The notes under the pieces were generated by a model. The model saw only the letters and a program-made list of their open reading frames with translations, did no database searches and was not told the origin of the DNA. Both the position numbers and the translations under genes were made by a program. Shown here one piece after another: positions 1-5,222 of a DNA stretch of 6,229 nt. How positions within the stretch are numbered: position 1 is the first letter of the stretch; each line of letters starts with the position of its first letter. This DNA comes from Acidimicrobiaceae bacterium (GTDB lineage Bacteria > Actinomycetota > Acidimicrobiia > Acidimicrobiales > RAAP-2), in contig JAUTXB010000116.1 in NCBI GenBank assembly GCA_030838245.1, positions 1-6,229 on the forward strand, written 5' to 3'.

Positions 1-186
1 CTGCCGATCGGAGGGCCCGGGGTTAGGAGGCGCAGGCCGGCATGCTCCAGGTGCAGCCGGGTATCCTTCGAACCTACGACGCGACGCTTGCAGGCTATCC
101 CTCGCCAAACGCCGCGCCGATGACTGCGCCCCTTTTGCACTGAGAATCGATGTCCCTGGCAGTCACGTGACTGTGATCGGTGAGGT
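1..186. other. Upstream region of the P450 gene, no convincing gene
   Basis: This stretch precedes the P450 gene. Frame 2 stays open from the left edge to a TGA at 188-190 that overlaps the P450 GTG, but its codons show little G/C third-position bias and the peptide looks random, so I do not call it the tail of an upstream gene. A 33-codon ORF at 42-143 has an AGGAGG at 25-30, though 11 bases from the ATG, and its peptide is not recognisable. The one clear structured element is the palindrome at 160-173, listed separately. No confident -10/-35 pair was found. Confidence 0.5.
160..173. promoter_or_regulatory. 14-bp perfect palindrome, candidate operator ahead of the P450
   Basis: CAGTCACGTGACTG reads the same on both strands. 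It ends 13 bases before the GTG start of the P450 and 37 bases before the alternative TTG start. A perfect palindrome of this length at a promoter/leader position fits binding of a dimeric repressor of the TetR or GntR type, which often control P450/SDR catabolic genes. No regulator gene lies in the window, so the partner is unknown. A hairpin role in the mRNA leader is possible but less likely, since the palindrome has no loop. Confidence 0.4.
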
Positions 187-1401
187 GTGAGCACGAGAAA
201 GGACGGCACGTTGGCCGATCTCCACGATCCGGACTGGTACCTGAGCGAGGAGGTCCATCAGACCTTCGCAGACCTGCGGTATCGCGATCCGGTCCACTGG
301 CAGGACATGCCGGGCGAGCCTGGCTACTGGGCCGTGTTGCGCCACGCCGACGTGGTGAACGTATCGCGGCACCCGGAGACGTTTTCGAGCTGGCTCGGCG
401 GCGTCATGCTCGAGGATCCCGATCAGGCGACCCTCGAAGGCACGCGTCACATGCTGCTGGCGATGGACCCGCCCCAGCACACGGCATACCGGCACCCGCT
501 CGCGCCTCACTTCGGAGCACGGGTCATCAGCGGGATGGAACCGAGGATCCGCGCCCGCTGCCGGGACCTGCTTGCGGCCGCAGGCGAGAGCGATGATGTC
601 GACTTCTGCCACGATGTCGCCGCGCCGCTCGCCTCGGAGACCATCGCCGAGATCATGGGCCTGCCCCATGAGGACACCCCCAAGATCCGCCGGTGGGCAG
701 AGATCGCGCTGGGCGGCCAGGACACGGAGATCGCAAACTCGTACACGGGCGACGCATCACTCGACATGGTCACCTACGCCATGGACTGGGCCGCGACGCG
801 ACGAGCGCTGCCGAGGCGCGAGGACGTCACCTCCTTGTTACTTGAGTCGACATTCGAGAACGGCGAGCCGATGACCGACGTCGAGTTCGGATCGTTCTTC
901 TTTCAGCTTGTGACGGCGGGAAATGACACGACCAGGACCTTGATCTCATCCGGTACGGAGCAGTTGATCCGGGCCCCCGACCAGATGCAGGCACTTCGGG
1001 ACGACCCGGCGCTGGTGCCCTCCGCCGTGGAGGAGATGCTTCGGTTCTGCAACCCGGTCCATTATCTCCGGCGTACCGCAGCGGCTGACACCGAACTAGG
1101 GGGCAAACGGATCAGAGCCGGCGACAAGGTCGCCGTCTACTACACGTCGGCGAACCGGGACGAGGCGGTGTTCGCCGAACCCCAGACGTTTGACATCCGC
1201 CGCTCACCGAACCCGCACGTGAGTTTCGGTATTGGAACGCACTTCTGCCTTGGCGCCCACGTGGCCAGACTCCAGTCCCGGTTATTTTTCGAGGAGTTCC
1301 TCTCCACCTTCCGGACCGTCGAACTCAGCGGTACGCCCACCAGGGTGCGGTCGAACCTGACGAACGGCTACCGTCGGATGCCGGTTCGGTTCGCCCGCTG
1401 A
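187..1401 (+). CDS. Cytochrome P450 monooxygenase, CYP124/125/142-like
   Basis: Soluble heme-thiolate monooxygenase that uses O2 and electrons from a ferredoxin/ferredoxin reductase pair to hydroxylate a substrate. The 404-residue length is normal for a bacterial class I P450. The I-helix oxygen-activation motif is TAGNDTTR at 243-250, the ExxR of the K helix is E283-M-L-R286, and the heme loop is FGIGTHFCLG at 347-356 with Cys354 as the expected axial ligand. The I-helix motif and the VHYLRR and YYTSANRDE stretches resemble the actinobacterial CYP124/125/142 group, which acts on sterol side chains and terpenoids. That assignment is an inference from memory and the substrate is not determined. 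All catalytic elements are present and there is no frameshift. The start is uncertain: the GTG at 187 has GGTGAGG only 1 base away, whereas a TTG at 211 has AAAGGA (198-203) 7 bases upstream and would give a protein 8 residues shorter beginning at the conserved DLxDPDWY region. The SDR downstream is probably co-transcribed. No redox partner gene is in the window. Confidence 0.96.
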   Translation: MSTRKDGTLADLHDPDWYLSEEVHQTFADLRYRDPVHWQDMPGEPGYWAVLRHADVVNVSRHPETFSSWLGGVMLEDPDQATLEGTRHMLLAMDPPQHTAYRHPLAPHFGARVISGMEPRIRARCRDLLAAAGESDDVDFCHDVAAPLASETIAEIMGLPHEDTPKIRRWAEIALGGQDTEIANSYTGDASLDMVTYAMDWAATRRALPRREDVTSLLLESTFENGEPMTDVEFGSFFFQLVTAGNDTTRTLISSGTEQLIRAPDQMQALRDDPALVPSAVEEMLRFCNPVHYLRRTAAADTELGGKRIRAGDKVAVYYTSANRDEAVFAEPQTFDIRRSPNPHVSFGIGTHFCLGAHVARLQSRLFFEEFLSTFRTVELSGTPTRVRSNLTNGYRRMPVRFAR

Positions 1402-1439
1402 CTGCCGGTAAGCAACAGACCACGGTCAATGGGCAGGAC

Positions 1440-1444
1440 AGGAG
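1440..1444 (+). promoter_or_regulatory. Strong Shine-Dalgarno for the small ORF at 1451
   Basis: AGGAG at 1440-1444, within AGGAGAAAG, lies 6 bases ahead of the ATG at 1451. It is the best ribosome binding site in the window. It serves the 32-codon ORF rather than the SDR, whose own start at 1546 has none. Confidence 0.7.
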
Positions 1445-1450
1445 AAAGAC

Positions 1451-1549
1451 ATGAACTTGACCGCGCCCACCGGGAACCCGGAGTGCGCCCCGGCTCTCGA
1501 CGATATGGAGCCGCGAAACCCAATCGGGCGCATCGTGGTTAACCGGTGA
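1451..1549 (+). CDS. Small ORF (32 aa), translationally coupled leader of the SDR
   Basis: The ORF runs from ATG 1451 to TGA 1547-1549 and encodes a 32-residue peptide beginning MNLTAPTGNPECAP and ending PIGRIVVNR. It has one Cys (residue 12), no hydrophobic segment and no motif I recognise. It is not a ferredoxin, because only one Cys is present, and it does not carry the C-terminal signature of a mycofactocin precursor. Two facts support translation: a textbook Shine-Dalgarno 6 bases upstream, and a 4-base GTGA overlap of its stop with the GTG start of the SDR, which has no ribosome binding site. The most economical role is a coupling leader that delivers ribosomes to the SDR. A functional peptide or the relic of a longer gene is possible. 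It lies 49 bases after the P450 stop. Confidence 0.55.
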   Translation: MNLTAPTGNPECAPALDDMEPRNPIGRIVVNR

Positions 1550-2376
1550 GGACCTTCGAAGGCAAAGTCGCCGTCGTGACCGGTGGTGCCAGCGGAATCG
1601 GTCGCGGCATCGCCCTCGAGCTGGCCAGGCGCGGTGCGGGCGTTACCATCGCCGACATCAACACGACGCGGCTCGACACGACAGTCGCCGATCTCCGTGG
1701 CCTCGGTGCCGACGCCATCGGGGTCCGATGCGACGTGACCTCGGACGATGAAGTCGATCGGCTCCGAGACGAGGTCATCGAGCAGTTCGGCCACGTCGAC
1801 GTCTTGTGCAACAACGCCGGCGTGGCTGTTCTCGGTCCACCTGAACGAGTGGCCATCGCCGACTGGGAGTGGATCCTTCAGGTCAACGTGCTCGGCCTGG
1901 TACGGGGTGTCCGCGCCTTCGTGCCGGCCATGTTGGAACGGGGCTCCGGACACGTGGTCAACACAGCGTCCGTCGCGGGCATCTGGGCCTACACGTGGGA
2001 TGCGGCCCCCTACATCACATCGAAGTTCGCGGCCTACGGGTTCTCCGAGGCGCTGGCCCGCACTCTGCGCCCACAGGGGATCGACGTCACGGTACTGTGC
2101 CCCGGACTTGTGGCGACGAACCTGGCCGAGACGGCACGTCAGTCCGGTGTGCCCAAGGACCGGGCCGGCGAATGGTCCTACTTCCCGCCCGAGATGCAAG
2201 AGGCGGTCGAGACCGAATTCGTCGGCGCGCTCGTCGCCGACGCGATTGAGTCGAAGACCTTCGCCGTGTTCACCCACGACCAGGATGCGGAGCGGTTCCG
2301 CACCTGGAGGCTCGACATCGAGTCGTCGCTCACCGCGGCCATCGACGGATCGCCGCCACCGCCGCGCTTCGGCTGA
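1546..2376 (+). CDS. Short-chain dehydrogenase/reductase, classical SDR, NAD-type
   Basis: Cytoplasmic oxidoreductase of the classical SDR family with a Rossmann fold, interconverting an alcohol and a ketone. At 276 residues it has the usual length. The cofactor glycine motif is TGGASGIG at 12-19. Asp37 at the end of the second strand (IADIN) favours NAD(H) over NADP(H). NNAG is at 89-92, and the catalytic tetrad is Asn114, Ser142, Tyr156 and Lys160 (YITSK); PG follows at 186-187. The C-terminal substrate-binding part (about 195-276) is not assignable. The start is GTG 1546: an in-frame TAA sits at 1540-1542, and the N-terminus MRTFEGKVAVVTGG is typical. There is no Shine-Dalgarno, and the start overlaps the stop of the preceding small ORF as GTGA, so translation is probably coupled. 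Lying 144 bases after the P450 on the same strand, it most likely oxidises the alcohol made by the P450 or acts in the same degradative route. Confidence 0.95.
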   Translation: MRTFEGKVAVVTGGASGIGRGIALELARRGAGVTIADINTTRLDTTVADLRGLGADAIGVRCDVTSDDEVDRLRDEVIEQFGHVDVLCNNAGVAVLGPPERVAIADWEWILQVNVLGLVRGVRAFVPAMLERGSGHVVNTASVAGIWAYTWDAAPYITSKFAAYGFSEALARTLRPQGIDVTVLCPGLVATNLAETARQSGVPKDRAGEWSYFPPEMQEAVETEFVGALVADAIESKTFAVFTHDQDAERFRTWRLDIESSLTAAIDGSPPPPRFG

Positions 2377-2409
2377 GCCCACTGCGACCGGCCAACACCC
2401 ACTTTTTCG

Positions 2410-2532
2410 TCAGCGGACTCCGTCCGCGTGCTCGGCGACATACTTATGGGTAGGGCCCTTGGACGGGGCCATCGGGACATCGAGGATGTGTCCCACGTAG
2501 GTACCACCGGCAGGCGGCGTGTTGTTGTTGCG
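2410..2532 (-). pseudogene. Possible 3' remnant of a gene on the minus strand
   Basis: Reading the minus strand into the TGA at 2412-2410, about 40 codons look coding: 31 of the 40 end in G or C, and the peptide, containing GTYVGHILDVPMAPSK, has an ordinary protein composition. Upstream, from about 2533 to 2742, the same frame stays open but the peptide becomes low-complexity and unlike a protein, and no good ribosome binding site was seen. This would fit the preserved end of a decayed gene, convergent with the SDR. I do not recognise the family. It may equally be a chance open frame in GC-rich DNA. Confidence 0.2.
2413..2427 (+). terminator. GC-rich hairpin after the SDR, weak terminator candidate
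   Basis: GCGGAC (2413-2418) and GTCCGC (2422-2427) form a 6-bp stem with a 3-base loop, 36 bases past the SDR stop. A TTTTT run lies before the hairpin, not after it, so it is not a classical intrinsic terminator. Terminators without a U-tract are common in actinobacteria, and the position fits the end of the P450-SDR unit. The same bases encode the C-terminal codons of the possible antisense relic. Confidence 0.3.
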
Positions 2533-3045
2533 TTGGCTTTTCACGCTCCCTGCGACACAAAGCCTCGCCATAGGTGGAGCGGGCCCCGTCGTAGCCGGAC
2601 TTGCCTGACGATCACCTGCGGCCCAGTTCAACGGCTTGTTCTGCTGAGGCACGGCCACATTGCGCGGTACAGCAGAAGAGTGTTGGAGGGGCGTTCGTAA
2701 CCATGAGCACACCGGCTGTGTGGCGGACGGAATGGTCGGCATAGGGCGATAGGCAGAGGGTTCCGCATCGCCGAGCTAGAGGAAGTGATGAAGCGCCGCA
2801 GGGAATGAAGCTCCTTTCGTAGCCCGTCCGTGGTTGGTTCCGCTCGGGCTTCTGTGGTCGGGCGTTGGTTGGATCGACGAGAGGCGGTCGGCGCTCGTGA
2901 ACAAGCCGCGTGAAAACAGGCTCCCTTTGGCTCGGTCGCCACCCGTACCTGCCGGCGGTTTCAGTGCTCGGCCATCGCCTCGTCGAGCGGGGCTTGCCCG
3001 TCGATCGGCGAGGCAGGAAAAGCGGAGGCTTCAACGTCCATGGAG
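2533..3045. other. Intergenic region without a recognisable gene
   Basis: About 500 bases between the possible relic and the promoter of the secreted-protein gene. Open frames exist on both strands (for example minus 3034-2612 and the upstream extension of the 3059 ORF back to 2834), but their peptides are rich in Arg, Pro and Ser in shadow-like patterns, lack domains, and have no ribosome binding site. The base composition is less GC-biased than in the flanking genes. No RNA gene or repeat was recognised. Confidence 0.5.
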
Positions 3046-3051
3046 TAGCGT
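3046..3051 (+). promoter_or_regulatory. Candidate -10 box of a leaderless promoter
   Basis: TAGCGT matches TANNNT and ends 7 bases before the ATG at 3059, which puts the expected transcription start at or next to the A of the start codon. That is the arrangement of leaderless actinobacterial genes, and it agrees with the poor ribosome binding site (GGAG at 3042-3045 is 13 bases away). No good -35 hexamer is visible. Confidence 0.35.
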
Positions 3052-3058
3052 TTCCGGG

Positions 3059-3631
3059 ATGCGGGCCCTGCGACGAGTACTCATAGCCTTGACCGCGGTG
3101 CTAATGGGAGTGCTCTCCATCGCCGGGACTGCGGGCGCCACGACGTCCAAGTTTCACGCCCACGTCGACGCCTACGGGGATAAGAAGGGATGCAGGACAG
3201 AATGGAGTTCGCACTACGGTGCGTGCTCGGGCTACGCAAATGACGGTAACGCTGGAACGTCCCTGCACATTAGGGGTCTAGACATACTGTGGTGCGACAT
3301 CCCCGCTTCTATCAATTGCTCCACGCTCTTCAACAGTTTGTTCACCCAAAGCGGGATCCCTAAACCGGCGATGCCGCCGGGGTACACCCGAGAGATGCTG
3401 CTGGACACGAGGGACAGATGGATCTACGGGGCAGTCAAAAAGCCCAATGGACCGATGCTTGTCCTGGGAGGCTTCATGGTCGGAAAGCCCATCGTCGGTC
3501 AGGACCGCAACAAGGCCGTGGAGTCCGACGGTGGACCTCTGTTTCTTTATGTCGGTTACCACGGGCAAGGACCCACTTACGCCACCTACTACGAGTATGT
3601 GTTCGGCTTCCGGGGCTACTTGAAATACTGA
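3059..3631 (+). CDS. Secreted protein of unknown function with four cysteines
   Basis: A 190-residue exported protein that I cannot assign to a family. Residues 1-27 are a clear Sec signal peptide: basic n-region (MRALRR), hydrophobic core about 7-22, and an AGA cleavage motif ending at Ala27. The mature part (about 163 residues) has four Cys (45, 56, 79, 87), which could form two disulfides outside the cell, and a C-terminal half rich in Gly, Tyr and Phe (GGFMVGKP near 137-144, YVGYHGQGP near 164-172, YATYYEYVFGFRGY near 174-187). No transmembrane helix follows the signal, no lipobox Cys lies at the cleavage site, and no catalytic motif is evident. The frame is open back to 2834, but the upstream part is not protein-like, and ATG 3059 starts the signal peptide exactly. 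It stands alone, transcribed towards the small membrane protein gene on the other strand. Confidence 0.8.
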   Translation: MRALRRVLIALTAVLMGVLSIAGTAGATTSKFHAHVDAYGDKKGCRTEWSSHYGACSGYANDGNAGTSLHIRGLDILWCDIPASINCSTLFNSLFTQSGIPKPAMPPGYTREMLLDTRDRWIYGAVKKPNGPMLVLGGFMVGKPIVGQDRNKAVESDGGPLFLYVGYHGQGPTYATYYEYVFGFRGYLKY

Positions 3632-3668
3632 GGAACCGGCGGGTCAGGTCTTCAAACGGTTGGCGGCA

Positions 3669-3685
3669 GAACGCTTCGAGCGTTC
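3669..3685 (+). terminator. Hairpin downstream of the secreted-protein gene
   Basis: GAACGCT and AGCGTTC form a perfect 7-bp stem around a TCG loop, 37 bases after the stop at 3631. No T-run follows, so it would be a non-canonical terminator or an mRNA 3'-end stabiliser. Its position is the main support. Confidence 0.35.
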
Positions 3686-3846
3686 GAGGAGGGCCCATTT
3701 GTTCGATCTTCGCATCAGCGTCCCTTCGACCATTTGCGAGCCTTTGACAGTCAGTGACCGGGTCGCTCTCATTCGTAGAGCCTTCGTCACCCTCGGTAGT
3801 CGATCAATCGTTTGCGCCCGTTAGTCACGAATTCGGCCTAATCGGT

Positions 3847-3869
3847 CACTTGGAACTGAGTTCCAGGTG
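3847..3869 (-). terminator. Hairpin downstream of the small membrane protein gene
   Basis: CACTTGGAA (3847-3855) pairs with TTCCAGGTG (3861-3869) over 9 positions with one G-T wobble, around CTGAG. It starts 60 bases past the end of the minus-strand gene that stops at 3930. There is no T-run on either side. It could stop transcription from either strand in this convergent gap. Confidence 0.35.
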
Positions 3870-3929
3870 GGAAGACATTGGTCAAGCAATCGGGATGACG
3901 GGACCTGGCGCCAGAAAGAGGTACCGGAC

Positions 3930-4187
3930 TTAGTCCCGTTTGCTACTAACCGGCGGTGGGGGCAAGTTTGCTCGACGCTTCCGGAGGGCGAAATATTGGA
4001 CCACACCGAACCCCAGGCCAAAGGCCAACGGGAAGCGATAACCCAAGAACACCCCCTGGGGCGACGCACTTAGAAGGGCAGAGGTGGCGCATGAGGCGGC
4101 AACAATGAAACCGGAGGTAATGCTCCATTTGACGGGGTGAACTATGGCCATCGCATCCAGGCAGCGCCACCACGCGGATAACTTCAC
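3930..4187 (-). CDS. Small two-helix membrane protein of unknown function
   Basis: An 85-residue protein with two predicted membrane helices, about residues 20-41 (WSITSGFIVAASCATSALLS) and 45-67 (GVFLGYRFPLAFGLGFGVVQY), followed by a basic stretch RKRRA at 69-73 and a Pro-rich tail. The positive-inside rule puts both ends in the cytoplasm. Trp6 and Trp7 and the HPVKWS turn before helix 1 resemble small uncharacterised actinobacterial membrane proteins, but I cannot name a family. The GTG start at 4187 has no Shine-Dalgarno. A TAACGT at 4199-4194 (minus strand) lies exactly 6 bases upstream, which suggests a leaderless transcript and supports this start. An ATG at residue 13 is an alternative. 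Other open frames over this locus have no comparable hydrophobic pattern. Confidence 0.65.
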   Translation of the reverse strand: MKLSAWWRCLDAMAIVHPVKWSITSGFIVAASCATSALLSASPQGVFLGYRFPLAFGLGFGVVQYFALRKRRANLPPPPVSSKRD

Positions 4188-4193
4188 GTCCAG

Positions 4194-4222
4194 ACGTTAG
4201 CTCGTCGGCCTGGGCGCGTCCC
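4194..4222 (-). promoter_or_regulatory. Candidate leaderless promoter of the small membrane protein gene
   Basis: On the minus strand, TAACGT (4199-4194) fits TANNNT and ends 6 bases before the GTG at 4187. GGGACG, exactly 17 bases further upstream (4222-4217), shares the GAC core of the -35 consensus. The spacing is that of a housekeeping-sigma promoter driving a leaderless mRNA. Confidence 0.35.
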
Positions 4223-4586
4223 GGATCTACTCGCGGTGATGGACCACTCCTGCGACGCCTCCTACGCCGAGCCGGGCCATTGCTGGCGCACGCTGACAAC
4301 GGAACGGCAAGGGCAACCGCCGCAAGCCATCAGCATCGGCTGCATGGCGCACCGAGTGGGCCGTGTGACTGCGCTACGGAGCACTCGTTTCGAAGTATCG
4401 GATTTACCTCAACTCAGTGCGACCGACCGGGAGGCACCCTCTGCAGCCATGGCGCCGCAGACATCCTCTTTGCACACAGCAGAAACACATGCCCGAACCG
4501 ACCCCCTAAGTGGTGCCTGGCCTGCTCAATCTCGATCACCTGGCGATCGATTCCCTTGAGATTGGCGATCCGTCCAAACCGCGGCC
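4223..4586. other. Intergenic region, no convincing gene
   Basis: This lies between the small membrane protein gene and the end of the sigma operon, both on the minus strand. Open frames on both strands (for example + 4280-4687 and the 3' part of a minus frame ending at 4414) give Cys/Arg/Ser-rich peptides typical of shadow frames. A 6-bp inverted repeat TCGATC/GATCGA at 4532-4550 lies 37 bases beyond the stop of the membrane protein of the sigma operon and could take part in termination, without a T-run. Nothing else is recognised. Confidence 0.45.
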
Positions 4587-5222
4587 TCAGCGAACTACCC
4601 GAAGTGCCATGGTGGCGTGTGTGGAGGTGCACTGTTGACCCGTGCAAGAAACTGAGATCGAGGCGATGCCGGGAGACATTCCGGTAAAGGTCGCAATACC
4701 TGGTCCGAGGGCAACGGTGGTGCCAAGTACCTTGCGTGAACCCGCCGAGATCGCCGGTGTGCTCCAGACCAGTCCGGGCCCACCAGTGAGCCGGACCTCC
4801 ACCGACGCGCCAACTTCGATAACTGACGGTGGGGCACCCTGCAATTCGTCGTGACGGTCGAGCGCTGCCTGGGTGAATATACATACCCCACCCGGCGGGC
4901 ACGATTGGGCGGGACCGGAGGGCGTCCCTGCTTGAGCGCTGGTCGCTTGGTTCGGACTCGGCGTCCTCGACGTAGTCGATGGGGTCGCCGATACCGGGGA
5001 TCGAGGCGATGCAGAGAAATGCGATGGTTGAGAGCCCGGCATTGCCGCCTGCCACACGCCGAGCGAGATGACAACCAGGCCACTGGCAATACCCGCGATC
5101 GTGATCGTAGACCGACGTCGTCGGAGCTTCGCCGACCGGGCCGACACCAAGCGCCGATACTCCTCGATCGGGCGCGGTGGTACCGGTTCGGCACCAGGCA
5201 CGGTGCTGCTGTGCTGGCTCAA
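4587..5222 (-). CDS. Single-pass membrane protein, probable anti-sigma/sensor partner of the sigma factor
   Basis: A 211-residue protein. Residues 1-38 are a short, basic cytoplasmic tail ending in RRRR (35-38), with an IEEYRRLVSARSAKL helix at 19-33 that could touch the sigma factor. One membrane helix spans about 39-59, followed by an outside Ser/Thr/Pro/Ala linker (about 62-106) and a C-terminal beta-rich domain (about 133-211) with GLVWSTPAISAG and ATFTGMSPGIASISV, reminiscent of bacterial Ig-like or inhibitor-type beta sandwiches. Cys108, 114, 193 and 198 all lie outside the cell and may form disulfides. No zinc-binding HxxxCxxC motif is present, so it is not a classical ZAS anti-sigma factor. 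Its role is inferred from its position: the TTG start at 5222 overlaps the sigma stop as TTGA, and GGGAG lies 9 bases upstream. A GTG at codon 8 is an alternative start. Function as a regulator rather than a sigma-controlled surface protein is unproven. Confidence 0.82.
   Translation of the reverse strand: MSQHSSTVPGAEPVPPRPIEEYRRLVSARSAKLRRRRSTITIAGIASGLVVISLGVWQAAMPGSQPSHFSASPRSPVSATPSTTSRTPSPNQATSAQAGTPSGPAQSCPPGGVCIFTQAALDRHDELQGAPPSVIEVGASVEVRLTGGPGLVWSTPAISAGSRKVLGTTVALGPGIATFTGMSPGIASISVSCTGQQCTSTHATMALRVVR

Larger units (their letters stand above)
3632..3929. other. Convergent intergenic spacer with two hairpins
   Basis: About 300 bases between the ends of two convergent genes. Short overlapping open frames occur, but none has a plausible protein composition or start signals. 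The only structured elements are the inverted repeats at 3669-3685 and 3847-3869, one near each gene end, as expected for transcription termination. Confidence 0.55.

Noticed and set aside
2..190. Open frame 2 from the left edge whose TGA overlaps the P450 GTG
   Set aside because: It looks like the tail of a coupled upstream gene, but third codon positions are only weakly G/C and the peptide is not protein-like; the overlap is probably chance.
1426..2382. Long minus-strand open frame (318 codons) covering the SDR
   Set aside because: It is antisense to a gene with all SDR motifs, and its Arg/Asp/Gly/Val-rich peptide has no domain; long antisense frames are usual in GC-rich genes.
2612..3034. 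Minus-strand open frame of 140 codons
   Set aside because: Arg/Pro/Ser-rich peptide without motifs, no ribosome binding site, and a location in weakly biased intergenic sequence.
2834..3058. Upstream extension of the secreted-protein frame
   Set aside because: The extension is Arg/Pro-rich and would bury a perfect signal peptide inside the protein; ATG 3059 is the natural start.
4236..4687. Plus-strand open frames opposite the end of the sigma operon
   Set aside because: Cys/Arg/His-rich peptides with no domain, partly antisense to the membrane protein gene.
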